A stretch of 48,081 nt of DNA, taken from contig NMRA01000037.1 of the NCBI GenBank assembly GCA_002633005.1, positions 543,425 to 591,505 on the forward strand, given 5' to 3'. Origin of the DNA: Phoronis australis. Its lineage: Eukaryota; Phoronida; Phoronidae. The notes beneath the pieces are model-generated. The model did no database searches, had not been told where the DNA came from, and saw only the letters and a list, made by a program, of their open reading frames with translations. This document shows positions 1 through 10,722 of the stretch, in pieces; position 1 is the stretch's first letter, and the number at the start of each line of letters is the position of its first letter. The position numbers and the translations under genes were made by a program.

Positions 1-281
1 GAGTTATAATTAACACATACCATGAATCACTATGTGGAGACAATTAAGTCAACATAATTTGAAATTTGTCCTGATTCGCTCGAGCTTCCTTCACCGCTCA
101 GTCTTGCGCATGATATCAATTGAAATTCTGTGGCAGTTCCAAGGCTAATTCAACCCCAGCCAGCTAGCTGTACAAAGATGAAGATTAAAGTTTAACTAGG
201 AACTGTTGTGTTACCATTGTGACCATGTTCAACTTGTTAGTGGTCTGTTATCAAAGAACTGATATTACATTTTCAGGGACC

Positions 282-478
282 ATGTCTCGATACGGTGGTT
301 CCAAAGTCTATGTGGGCAATTTGTCTGGAGACGCATCAGAACATGAGTTAGACAGGATGTTTAGCAAGTACGGTAATGTGGAAAGCGTGTGGGTGGCGAG
401 AAACCCGTCTGGGTTCGCTTTCATCCAGTTTGACGATCCGTATGACGCGGAGGAAGCAGTGAGAAAACTTGACGGAGA
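282..478 (+). CDS. SRSF7: SRSF7-like coding exon 1: most of the RRM
   Basis: Encodes residues 1-65 plus two bases of codon 66, covering RNP2, RNP1 and most of the RRM. The donor GTAAGT begins at 479. The exon probably begins at 277, after the acceptor-like TTTCAG. Confidence 0.93.
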
Positions 479-3400
479 GTAAGTACTGGATAGCCTGCTG
501 TGTGTAATTGTCCCTCACCGACCATTAAGGAGACGCGGTATTTACATTTTACGTTGGTTCATCACATAATGTTAAGATATTTTTCATAATTTGTGTTTTA
601 TACTGAATTTGTCTGAAAGAAAATTTGTCTGCCCAAATTTTGTACAAGTTGATTTGGTGACCTTGATGTCGTTTTAGAGGTTATAGCCACAAAATGATAT
701 TGAATTTGGGAAAATGTTATTCGCATGATGTAGATGCCCTAGTTTTCTGTTTTCAAAAACAGAAATCATAGCAAATGTAAAATACTGTTTTTCCCCGTTT
801 GTAAATTCTTAAAATCTGACCATTTCAGAAATATCTATGAATTGCATTAAAATCTTTCCTGCTCAATTATGCCACTGCTCCGTTTTACTGATAACTTGCT
901 GCAGTCCGTGTTTATTGTTTTTTTAAAACTGGAAAGAGAACAGTGCCACCTTCAGAAAGAATGAGGAAATACTTGAACAAGTCCGCTGGAAAATGATCGT
1001 TGATGGATTTATGTGCAGTATATATTGGATTTGATTTATTATCTTCTTAATTTTTGGTAATTAAAAACAAAAGATTAGAATTATGGTTACTGTATCCACT
1101 ACTGAAATGTATGAATTCTGTTCCTAACCTCAGATTCCGTGAATGAAGTAGGATTCAGTGGAATCAGTTCATTTTCTGTTATCGTCGAAAACCAGTGTCT
1201 TTACCGATATCTCAAGAAGGGAGCATTAGGTTTTGTTGGTATTTCCAGCATTCTCAAGACTAAACATTAATTGTATTTAGGACATTATCGGCGTCTTTTT
1301 ATTTAATTGAATATTTACAAAACTGAGTTTCAACTCTGCAAAGCTATATTTGTTTCTGAAAGTAGAAAGCCTGTAGAATTTGAACTTTGAACTTTGAACT
1401 TTTACCAATCTTATCAGTGAGTCACAGTAGTTAAAAGGGAAGGAACATTGATAACAAATTAACTAACTGTATCAGTAACATTAGGTGTACGTGAATGTTC
1501 CGCAGTTTTCTAAATTATTTCATTTTTGTGTTATGCAATTTTTGAGATTTTTTATGAAAACCACAAAAGTCCTGTTTTTGATAGCCGTTCATGCAAAACT
1601 GGAATGTTTTAAAACGAGGACCTAACATTGTTTTGGAGAAGTGCATAAAGTATCTGAAAGTTCTCTGTGAAGCTGTTCAATCATTTCTCATAAACCATGT
1701 TGCGAAATTAGTCAAATTTTTCTTGTGTCCAACATCGCCTTGAAGCTGCATTTCGTCCTGTTCAGTTTGGTAAAAATGAAAATCAAATGGGGCATGATTA
1801 GGGGTTCATCCAGGATTTCAAAGATGAGCTGTCAAAAATGGGCTGTTAAACGTGGGCTGTCAAAAGTGGGCTGTCAGAAGTGGGCTATCAAATCGGTTTT
1901 CTCAAATTCGTAGGGTGTCCATGACCAATTACTCTTTACTGTGTTGTGACCCGTACTCAGTTTGCTGTTAGTTGTGTTGTGATACTGTGGATTTGTGGTT
2001 CTATAATAAAGTTTATTGTATCTTACATCATATCTTAAACTAACATTTTTATTCTGGACAGGCTATTGCTCCAAGAGCTACTGTTAGCACTGTGAAGTTA
2101 GGAGAGATGCTGATTCTTTTTATATGTGGACGCATTATGCCGTCATCTCCGTCCGTCCCGGCGGCGTCCGCTGCTCTATCTCCAAAACCCTTTGACATAC
2201 GTTCATGAAATTTGGCACATATGTTCCATTCATGAATGGGACGGCATGTGCGAACTTTCGGGCGGATCCGACTACCGGTGTGCCCCCTAGTGGCAATTTT
2301 AGTTTTTTACGCTTTGTATCTTCAAAAGTCCTGAACGGATTTTCATGAAATTTGGTATGCAGGCACCTAGTAGTGAGATGACGCTATCCGGCCGTTTTCG
2401 GATGGATTCGACATAGTTTGCGCCACCTAGTGGCCATTTTTAGTGTTTTCGAGTCTGTTTTTGTGCTTCCACCCCTGTATCAACCAAACCGCTCAAAGGA
2501 TGATTGTGAAAATTGGCATGTATGTGCTTACTATGTAGAGGACGGTTGACGATGATTTTCCGACGATTTCGACTACTGTGGCGCCTCCTAGTGGCAGTTT
2601 TGTTTTTTTTTTACGCCTATGGCTGTATCTCCTAAACCGTTCGCAGGAACTTTACGAAATTGTGTAAGTATATTTATATGATGTTAACAACGGAAGATGA
2701 CGACTTTTGGACGGATCCGACTACCGGTGTGCCCCCTAGTGGCAATTTTAATTTTTTTACGCTTACCTTTGTATCTTCAAAAGTCCTGAACGGATTTTCA
2801 TGAAATTTGGTATGTAGGCACCTATTAGTGAGATGACGCTATCCTACTGTTTTCAGATGGATTTGACGTAGTTTGCGCCACCTAGTGGCCATTTTTACTG
2901 TTTTCGAGTCTGTATTTTTGCGTCCACCCCTCTATCAACCAAACCGCTCAAAGGATGATTGTGAAAATTGGCGTGTATGTGCTTACTATAAGGAAGACAG
3001 CTGACAATGATTTTCAGACGATTTGGACTACTGTGGCGCCTCCTAGTGGCAGTTTTGTTTTTTTGCGCCCATGGCTGTATCTCCCAAACCGTTTGCAGGA
3101 TCTTTACTAAATTTAGCAAGTGTATTTATGTGATGTTGACAACGGACGATGACGACTTTAGGATGATTCTGATTACCGGTATGCCTCTAGTGGCAATTTT
3201 AGTATTTGCCTCTAGTGGCAATTTTAGTATTTTACATTGACCTCTGTATTTTCATAGGTCTTCAGGTGTATACTTTGTGTTACTTCGTGACTGTGAAGGA
3301 AAAGTTCCAAGTAGAAATTTGTTTCTGGCATTCTAATGCTGTGCTAATCTCGTATGTTGGTAAATTTGTTTTTAATTCTATGTTTCTGTGGTGCTTTAAG

Positions 3401-6400
3401 CAACTGGTGTATAGGATGTGCTTGTATTATGAAGATTACTCACATTTTGCCCCTAGCCTATTGAGGAGACAATGACCATGCCTTTCCATTTTGCAAAGTA
3501 TGCCCTCTACTGGCCACTTTATGGTACCAATAAACAACCCTAGAAGGATACCGTATGCGGTGCAATTGTGGGCGCATTTCAACGCTCCGCGTTGCTCTTG
3601 TTTATGTTTTCGAGTATCTCCTAAACCGTTCGCAGGATCTTTACGAAATTTAATAAGTGTATTTATATGATGTTAACAACAGACGATGACGACTTTTGGA
3701 CGGATCCGCCTACCAGTGTGCTCCCTAGTGGCAATTTTATTTTTTTCTTCACAAGTCCTTAACGGATTTTCATGAAATTTGGTATGTAGGCACCTATTAG
3801 TGCGATGACGCTATCCTCCCGTTTTCGTATGGATTCGACCTAGTTTGCGACACCCAGTGGCCATTTTTACTGTTTTTTGGCGTCCACCCCACTATCAACC
3901 AAACATTTTGCCCCTAGCCTATTGAGGAGACAATGACCATGCCTTTCCATTTTGCAAAGTACAACATACTACATATATGCCCTCTACTGGCCACTTTATG
4001 GTACCAATAAACAACCCTAGAAGGATACCGTATACGGTGCAATTGTGGGTGCATTTCAACGCTCTGCGTTGCTCTTGTTTTCTTTGGGGCCCAAATGCTT
4101 AACGGTGTGTCCTACCGTATATAGGATTTCTCTAGATGAAGCTCCGTGCTTGTGAAATCAGTATGATTCCTTACCGTGATTCTATTTCCGTTACCACTGA
4201 GGTAATCAGTCACTAAGCTCATTGGAGGTATTTACATGTAGCCTGTGGCCTGAGTTGATAACGGATATCAAATTAGTTTTTTGTAACGGTAGGCTGGTTT
4301 ATAGCTGTTTAAAGTGCACAGCAATGATGAACCTTCAATATATGGTTTATGTTTTGTGAACAGAGAGATGTTGAGATTCAGTATTTATTGAGTTTTTCAG
4401 CTTTTTTCATTTTCCTGGCATAATAGTGATGACACTCAACTGTCTTAACGATTGACTTATTTTGTTACTTTGCCTTATCCATGGTTTTCAATTCGAGGTT
4501 GCTGTGATTTACATCGTTTTGAACCTTGAATCCTTGTCAAACTTAAACCTACGTTTTTTTGTTGTAGATACTGCTGTGGTGATCGTATTCGGGTTGAGAT
4601 CTCCACCATGAAAGGGCGGTCGAGTCGTGGGCGTGGTGTGCCATCTCGCAGGAGAGCCTTTTCCCCGTCCGACAAATGTTTTAATTGCGGACGCAGTGGT
4701 CACTACGCCTATGACTGCAAGAATCGGGGCTCGCGAAGAAGGTATGGTTGATTACTATGCGATTGCGACAGTAATACCATATGATTTAACATTTTAAATA
4801 GTGCTCGACATAGCTGAAAATGACCTCTCGAAGTTACGAGTGTCTGTCCAATTTGGGCTCGTAAAACTGGCAACCAAAAAGAAACTTTTAATGTCCACGC
4901 GGCGCTCATACGACTAATGCGAGTGAGTTCAATTTTCTACTCTTATTTCACTTTTTCCACTAGTATCTTCGTGCGTTTACTTGTCGAGCCCTGTTAAATA
5001 TAAGTCCTTTAGGCGCATTCATTTCATTGACTATAACACACTGTGGTATGAGTTCAACCTCCTGCAAGTGGCAATTTTCATTTTCACTTTTACTTTAATA
5101 AACAGGTCTTACGTACTTACTAAAAATCAGTTTTCTTTGAAATTCTAACGTTAGTAGGGGGTGAATCTTTAAAACCATTATTTACTCATCTTATTGTACC
5201 TGATTACAGCGTCTTTCTGCTAGAGATCAGCCCCCTGAACCGTCATCTAGAAATGTCATGTGATCAGCCAACTCACTATCTGAGCATCTAAGAAAAGTTG
5301 ATCGTCCTCCCGCGAGCTCAGATCATGAGAGTCGACTCGAGTTTCAGCCTTTGTCACTCCCATTTGACCGTCTAACGAAAAGAGTGGCCGTCCAAATCGG
5401 AGGCAACAATTCCTAGTGCATTAGACCTAACACCTGAGCACGTCGACTGCACAGTCAGAATGTCTATACCGTTATTGGGCCTAGACAACTCCAGAAAATC
5501 CTTTTGGTACGCTTGTCTCGGCTTCACCTCTGAGACATTGTGTCCCACCTTTGACATCAACCGTCACCACTAAGACAACTTATAAACATCCGTTGATTTC
5601 GTCTCTACCATCACTGACTTGCAACGAGTTGACAACAATGTTTGTAAGTTATACTGGCGTTGTGTTATTGCCATCTGGAACTCTCAGTGTTTTCCGTTCC
5701 TGAATTCAAGGAATGCGTGTTGTATTCAGGAGATGATGCCGGGTTGAGGTTTGGGTTATTTTCAGGGCCATAACCAAAATAATGGTACACGCTGAAAGTA
5801 TTCAGACAAAATGACCCGAAATTTCTTTTGTCACGATGGCGTGGCGGAAGCCAAATTCATTGTCAGAAAAGCTTTCCGTCAAAATCGAAATTGAAAAGAG
5901 AGTTAACAGGAAAGTTAGACAGGTGGCCATTCTGTAATTAGAATTTTGACATTTTAATAGTCATTAACTGTCTATTTTGCTGTAATCATTATCAACGGTA
6001 ATGACAAGGAAATGGTATTTTGTCCGATTACTTTTATCCTCTCATGTATGCTTTTGGAAAGCAAGGTACAATGAAAGTGGAATGTATCGAAATTTATTTC
6101 ATTTTTCTAAATGCTCTTAAATAAATGGACTCCATCTGTTGGCTCGGTGGCGCCCAAGGTGTTTATTTTATGTTAATATTGAGCACAGCTGTCCTTGGCA
6201 CTCTTTAAATTTGCCATGTCATATCCGCCAAAATAATATTGTAATGCCCCAACTGTCCAACTGTTCTCTTGGTAGTAAGCTGGTAAGCTTCAGATGGATT
6301 TTCCTTTGTGCATGCACTGCTTGTTAATGACCGTGGCATGCCTAGACGGTCAGCGAAACTGTTGGTAGCACCCAGCGTTGTTTCATTTTCTCTATCGATG

Positions 6401-8908
6401 TTGTGTGAGATACCGACATTTAAAATAACTGGGGTCATTATATAAGATTCAAGTTTATCCATAATGTTGTCATGTGTTGCATTGCAGTTTGGTAAAATTT
6501 GGATGTTTTGGCAAGCGCATAAGGTGTTTTTTTGCGATACCTTTTTCATTGAGAGTGACCACCAATTATTTTAAAAGTTGGTTAAGTAATTTGCAGTCAC
6601 TGAAAGCTCCCAAGAATTTGCACTGTCATGTGGCCAGTCTCACTCTACCATTATATTTGAGTAAAACAGGATGTTTTTCTGTCACGATCCACTTCAAAGC
6701 ACATCCTGTTTATTGGTTTCCAGTGTGTTCGATATTATGCCATTTGATTTATAGGTCGCGGTCACGGTCTCCCCGCCGTAGGAGGAGTTCAAGTCGTAGG
6801 AGAAGTTACAGTCGCAGTCCTCGCAGGTGAGAATAGATGAGATGAGGTATTTTTGAAAAGAGCTAGATACCATCCCCTAAGGAAAGCATGCCCCAGATCA
6901 TTTGCCTCTCCACCCTCTTGCGTAGCAGAACCCTCGCATATATATACATACTCTTGTACATACCAGCTGCCGATGTCTACAATCGTATGACCTTTCAGAC
7001 AGACCTAGACTTGATGGTCTACATTATTTCACAATTCCGTCACAACTACATGGGTTATTGTAGAAGTCGAATTTGCTTTGGAGAAATTATTCCATGACAA
7101 TGGACTTCCCATCAATCTATGTTAAAATCAACAGCGGGTGCAATGTTTCAGGGGTGTTGTGGCCCTTACTTGTTTCTTTGGTTGAATCACAGTGCCTTCA
7201 TGCAGAAAATTTAACATAACACTGGGTGTATAATCCACGTAAGGCAAAATATCAATTTCTTTTAGTTTGATCAATCATTGTGCATTTTAAGCCCAGAAAT
7301 CTGTTGATGATTCAAAAATGGTAATGATATTCAAGAGATTTGACGGTCGTGTAGAGTTACAGTTCTTAACAACACAGTGCATCACATTTTGCTAGAATTG
7401 ATGTCCTTTAACCGTTGGTGGTAACACTTTGTATCACCGTCAGATGAGTTTACGGGTACATCACGGGTCTGAGGCAGCCACCAAAGGGATACTTTGGGAC
7501 CAAATCTGAGCAAGTGTCACAAAAAAGCTGCAGATGCCAACAATGAGATTGGTTGTGTTGAGAGGATGGCGGGTTTCCCCAGCAAATGTTTCATCTCATG
7601 ATTTTCTTTTATTCGTGTCTAGGTCAGGCAGATCAAAGTCTCGCTCACATTCGAGGTCTAGAAGGTAAGTTCTGATTTTCTGTGTCTTGGCAGGGCTTGG
7701 AATTTTCCGCGGAAACGCGGATTTCCGCTTTTTTCAAATGTTCTGTCCGCGTATTTCATTATATTTCCGCGTAAAAAAAATCGGATTTGATATAAAATTT
7801 CCGCGGCAAATTCCTTTCTTACCGCGGCGTTGCAAACGACGTTCACCTCGAAAAGTGGAAGTTGCTCTCTATGTTTCGGAGGAACGTAAATTGTCAACAT
7901 TGCCGGGGCATCTGGGATAGCGTGGTGGGATTTTCAATGGCGTCTCGTGTTATTGTAAACCGCGGCGACAAATACTACGGCTCTGCAGCCAAAATGTGTG
8001 GGTTGGGAGTTTACGGACGAGCTAAAAGGACGCAGACGCATGCTACTGATGGTGGTAACGTTTTTTTTTTATTTTATTCCCCCCGATTTTTGTCGGGGAA
8101 AGGTTCGCATCGACGATTTCAAGCTGGATAGCGCGCATCGTTTGGGCCGTAAAAGTTTAACGCGTTTTTTGTCATTGGTCATTCCAAGCCCTGCTTGGGC
8201 AGGTAACCCTGACAACAGGCATGACTTTGCACAGTGTTGTTGGAGTGATGGTAAAAACTGGGAAGAGAATTAAAGCTCTTGTGTGTGTATTGTGTTAATT
8301 GTAAAAAAGGTTCTTTTTGGGATACATTGTGTTTTCCTAAATTTTAGATTTCAATGGGGTTAATTTGAAATAGGAGATATGTAGAAAGTGGCAAATTTAT
8401 AGAAGTGTTACACGAAAGTTAAGAAGGGATGTAGTGTCATTGGTAGCCAGCATTCTTGCCTTTGAACTTAGTAACAAAATGAATAGTTCAGGCATTTAAG
8501 AACGATAAAAAAGATCAATAGTCACAAACCTTACATTTTTGTGAACCATGATATTCCATGTTAGCACAACTTTGGAGACTGTCCCAAAGTGCATTCTGTT
8601 CACTGTATACTTGTATGAGGCTGTGTATTGATTGTTCCAGGCCGCATGCTCGTAGTGGTTCCCGCGACAGGCGTCACTCCAAATCACCTGCTCGCAACCA
8701 CTCCAAGAGTCAGTCACGCGACAAAAGTCGGTCGCGCTCCAAGAGTCGGTCACGCTCCAAGAGTCGCTCGCGCTCCAAGAATCGGTCGCACTCCAAAGGT
8801 CGCTCCGGCTCCAGGAGTCGCTCTCGCTCAAAGTCAAAGGCTCGAAGTGCCAGTCCCGCTGAAGAGAGAAATAATGAAGACCAGGACAATATTGGTGATG
8901 ACAAGTAG
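282..8908 (+). CDS. SRSF7: SR splicing factor, SRSF7/9G8-like (RRM + CCHC zinc knuckle + RS domain)
   Basis: Joined coding exons 282-478, 4568-4741, 6755-6826, 7623-7664 and 8641-8908 give 753 nt, 250 aa, with all introns GT-AG and all in phase 2. The protein begins [14 protein letters not shown]. The RRM spans residues 8-78, with RNP2 at 9-14 and RNP1 at 43-50 (SGFAFIQF). A zinc knuckle C103-x2-C106-x4-H111-x4-C116 follows, and residues 119-235 are RS/SR-rich. This order (RRM, one CCHC knuckle, RS tail) is the SRSF7/9G8 (fly x16) arrangement; SRSF3 lacks the knuckle. The family binds pre-mRNA in the nucleus, promotes exon definition through spliceosome contacts, and adapts mRNA to export factor NXF1. 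I chose ATG 282 because the family starts MSRY; an in-frame ATG at 225 would add a non-conserved leader, and TTTCAG at 271-276 looks like a 5'UTR intron acceptor. SR genes usually autoregulate through a poison exon, but I could not place one. The family assignment is firm; one-to-one orthology is inferred. Confidence 0.93.
1385..1402 (+). repeat. TTTGAAC heptamer triplet
   Basis: Three adjacent copies of TTTGAAC. On the reverse strand this resembles spaced nuclear-receptor half sites, but nothing else supports a regulatory role. Confidence 0.5.
1828..1896 (+). repeat. 14-bp minisatellite, about 5 copies
   Basis: Near-identical units of the form GCTGTCAAAAGTGG run head to tail (variants GCTGTTAAACGTGG, GCTGTCAGAAGTGG, GCTATCAAATCGG). 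The open frame across it (1725-1913) is compositional. Confidence 0.85.
3441..3604 (+). repeat. Terminal block of repeat element, copy 1
   Basis: Starts 'cattttgcccctagcctatt' and ends with hairpin AACGCTCCGCGTT then GCTCTTG. The same block, with about 19 extra bases and a few substitutions, is at 3904-4080. A hairpin near a fixed 3' end recalls Helitron-like ends, but the CTRR terminus is absent, so the class is undecided. Confidence 0.7.
3904..4080 (+). repeat. Terminal block of repeat element, copy 2
   Basis: Second copy of the block at 3441-3604, including 'ggtaccaataaacaacccta' and the hairpin, here AACGC-TCT-GCGTT. The loop differs from copy 1 but the stem is kept. Confidence 0.7.
4568..4741 (+). 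CDS. SRSF7: SRSF7-like coding exon 2: RRM end and zinc knuckle
   Basis: The acceptor TTGTAG ends at 4567 and the donor GTATGG begins at 4742. The exon finishes the RRM (DRIRVEIS), passes through an RG-rich linker and encodes the [14 protein letters not shown] knuckle that separates SRSF7-type from SRSF3-type proteins. Confidence 0.93.
4742..6754 (+). other. Intron 2 of the SRSF7-like gene
   Basis: About 2 kb. A less AT-rich section at about 5210-5640 follows an acceptor-like TTACAG at about 5210 and reads into an in-frame stop at about 5291. I saw no good donor after it, so a poison exon is not supported. Nothing else is recognised. Confidence 0.7.
6755..6826 (+). CDS. SRSF7: SRSF7-like coding exon 3: RS domain start
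   Basis: 72-nt exon between acceptor TTTATAG and donor GTGAGA, residues 124-147. The reading is [20 protein letters not shown] and on into SRSPR. Both junctions are phase 2, so skipping it would keep the frame and remove 24 RS residues. Confidence 0.9.
6827..7622 (+). other. Intron 3 of the SRSF7-like gene
   Basis: Ordinary intronic sequence of about 0.8 kb. I see no repeat, RNA gene or conserved coding segment. Confidence 0.7.
7623..7664 (+). CDS. SRSF7: SRSF7-like coding micro-exon 4: RS domain
   Basis: A 42-nt exon (residues 148-161, [13 protein letters not shown] core) between TGTCTAG and GTAAGT. It is a multiple of three with matching phases, so a cassette use that changes RS-tail length is possible; the use itself is inference. 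Confidence 0.88.
7691..8193. mobile_element. Non-autonomous DNA transposon with 13-bp TIRs (hAT-like?)
   Basis: Perfect terminal inverted repeats CAGGGCTTGGAAT (7691-7703) and ATTCCAAGCCCTG (8181-8193) bound a 503-bp insert in intron 4 of the SRSF7-like gene. CTTGG directly flanks both ends (7686-7690 and 8194-8198), a possible 5-bp target duplication. The CAGGG terminus recalls hAT elements, whose duplications are usually 8 bp, so the superfamily is uncertain. The interior is rich in CCGCGG/GCGGA motifs and contains a CCCCGA-N-TCGGGG hairpin near 8082-8098. Open stretches at about 7937-8150 ([30 protein letters not shown] in another frame) may be a broken remnant of a transposon protein; I cannot name it. 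Confidence 0.75.
8199..8640 (+). other. Remainder of intron 4 of the SRSF7-like gene
   Basis: Sequence downstream of the inserted element to the exon 5 acceptor. Nothing recognised. Confidence 0.6.
8641..8908 (+). CDS. SRSF7: SRSF7-like terminal coding exon 5: RS tail and stop
   Basis: Follows acceptor TGTTCCAG and ends in TAG at 8906-8908. It encodes residues 162-250: tandem SRSKSR hexapeptides and then an acidic end ([15 protein letters not shown]). Six 18-bp units at 8714-8821 underlie the hexapeptides. Long open frames on the other strand here come from RS codon bias and are not genes. Confidence 0.92.
8714..8821 (+). repeat. 18-bp coding minisatellite in the RS domain
   Basis: Six consecutive 18-bp units, each like TCGCGCTCCAAGAGTCGG, encode repeated six-residue RS blocks. 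Units differ mostly at third positions and at a few residues (N, H, G). Unequal exchange here would change RS-tail length without a frameshift. Confidence 0.85.
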
Positions 8909-9604
8909 CTTAGGGTGAACCTGTTCTGGGTACCCACTGTTGGAACTGTTGTATGTTTGGCATACGGTTGAACGCAGTGGGAGATTAGTTTGCAGACAAT
9001 GGGAGCCTTTGAAGTAGCATTGTGGTGACAGATCACGTGGAACAGATACTAGTGACCTCTGGAGGATGAGGAGGCAATTACGCATTTATTAAATTTTGTC
9101 AGGTCTAATCGCATACTCTGTAAAATGGCTTTTTCATGAAGCCAATCATGTTTCCCTGCGCCCCTCCCCCCTGCTTTCTGAAAGTTTCCATCGTGATCAG
9201 TTCCCTTGTGGTTAAGTTTTGCATATGATTGAAAAGATACTTTTGCTTGTGTCCTTGCTGCAGGCTGCTGCATTGCTAGAGTGAAGCAGACTAGTGGCAA
9301 TGTTAATAATTGTCTGAAAGAATCGTATTGTATAAGGTCGTTCTTTTCTCTTGGCTATGTCTGGAAGTGCTGAGTAGAAGCTAAGTTGCTGCATTTCACA
9401 GGCTAGGTATAAGTTGCATTGACAAGTTTGGAAACTTTGTATTTTTAGCAAAATATGTTCCTGTTTCTGATAATGCAGCATAGTTTTGTCATTATAAGGT
9501 GTGAAAAGTAACAGTTGGTATTATTTTGGTAAACCTCCCTCTTGAATTTTGTCCTTTTGGGAGTTTGACGGTTTCAGCACACACTGTTGCCAGTTTATTT
9601 CCGC

Positions 9605-9610
9605 AATAAA
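9605..9610 (+). terminator. Polyadenylation signal AATAAA for the SRSF7-like gene
   Basis: First canonical AATAAA after the stop at 8908. It implies a 3'UTR of about 0.7 kb, followed by T/GT-rich sequence. Position and strand fit; usage is not shown. Confidence 0.6.
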
Positions 9611-9630
9611 TAAGTTGTTTCTGTGTGTAA

Positions 9631-10722
9631 ACATTCTTGGTAGAATTTCAATCTTCCAGATCTGCTAAGTTTCTCTGTTCATGTATGTAAACAAATGGAT
9701 ACTAATTCTACAGAGCACAGTTAGTGAAATGACTGTGAGGTGAACAGGTTTTTTATTGGTCAGATGTGCAAGTAATTTTTTCTTATAAAGAACCGTTTTT
9801 TTCTGTGTAAAGCAATTATTACATGCTTTTGTCATCACTGGTTCTGTTAGGATGCTGTTGGCACAGGTCTGTAATCTCTTGTTTTCTATGTGTGACAGAT
9901 TGCATAAGGGTAATACCTAGCTGTACTATCTCCCTGTGTAATCAAAGACTTTATAATCCTTTTGATACGTCTGTGTTTCCAGTTAAGATTATCTTTGCTT
10001 TGTTTAACTGAATTCCTTTGTCTAACATGTTTAATGTGTGAAATATACTTGCATTTTTATAGGAAATACTGTCAGAGTTTTCTTGGTCCCTCCTGTTGAA
10101 TTTTGTCTGTTAGGAAAAGGAACAGTTATTATTTGACACCCTACCAAAGCGGCGCCGAGAGCGTTGAAAGTTTTCAAGAGCGGCATCTTTGAAGCCCATT
10201 GTTTTCGTTCACCATTTGGGGTGACGCCAATTTTTTTTTTAAGAAGACTCATCAGTATTCTTTGTTAGGATTCAGGTTGACCAAATTAGCACTGGTGAAA
10301 ATCAAAAGTATTATAAATTTATGATGACGTAACTCACCAGTCGTAGTTTCACGTAAGAGATGACTTCAGAAAACTCGAAAAAGTACAGCTAAACCCGCGT
10401 AATAGGTATGGATAAACTGGATAAAAGGATTAAACATGTATCGGGCGAAATGCGACTTATTTAGAGAGCTGAATGCATCAACTAAAGGAAGTGGGCCGCG
10501 TAACTTAGTCCGAGTAAGACAGAAACCGACTTCTTCGTGTCCGATTTATGCGGGCTTTCCCACTGACAGAAACGTGATTTAACACATTCAATATTCAACC
10601 GAATAATTGCCACGTTTATCATAAAGGTGAGAGGACGCGTGTTCGTACTGGCTTATCGTCTCCGTTTGTCTTGTTATCGATGTATTATTAATCCATTGTG
10701 TTATATCTGTCATAAGAATTCT
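9631..10722. other. Intergenic region between the SRSF7-like and GAA-like genes
   Basis: About 1.1 kb between the SRSF7-like polyadenylation signal and the proximal upstream region of the glucosidase gene. A CRE-like TGACGTAA lies at about 10325. I see no coding exon or RNA gene; the glucosidase promoter is presumably in the 3' part. Confidence 0.6.

Larger units (their letters stand above)
2130..4080 (+). repeat. Higher-order tandem repeat array (monomer ~150 bp, period ~450 bp)
   Basis: The box CTAGTGGC followed by a T-rich tract recurs at 2287, 2427, 2588, 2736, 2882, 3043, 3187, 3212 and 3725, with a variant CCAGTGGC at about 3853. Intervals of 140, 161, 148, 146, 161 and 144 bp give a three-monomer period of about 449-451 bp. 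Monomers share a core around 'tctcctaaaccgttcgcagg' and 'catgaaatttggtatgtagg'. The array is interrupted by a ~165-bp block at about 3441-3604 that recurs at about 3904-4080 and ends in a short hairpin (AACGC-TCC-GCGTT) and GCTCTTG. It is either a satellite array or the tandem-repeat interior of a non-autonomous transposon. Confidence 0.85.
479..4567 (+). other. Intron 1 of the SRSF7-like gene
   Basis: About 4.1 kb, by far the longest intron of this gene. Sections 479-1827 and 1897-2090 are AT-rich with no recognisable gene. A 14-bp minisatellite lies at 1828-1896 and the ~150-bp tandem repeat array at about 2130-4080. Short open frames within the array are by-products of the repeat. Confidence 0.85.

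Noticed and set aside
225-281. In-frame upstream ATG extending the SRSF7-like protein
   Set aside because: The leader is not like any SR protein, the family begins MSRY, and TTTCAG at 271-276 looks like an acceptor, so the leader is probably intronic.
5211-5640. Candidate poison exon in intron 2 of the SRSF7-like gene
   Set aside because: There is an acceptor-like AG and an in-frame stop, but I saw no convincing donor to close an exon.
8496-9036. Open frames of more than 100 codons overlapping the RS exon on the minus strand and in other plus frames
   Set aside because: They mirror the biased codons of the RS repeat and have low-complexity products such as WSASDSW runs.
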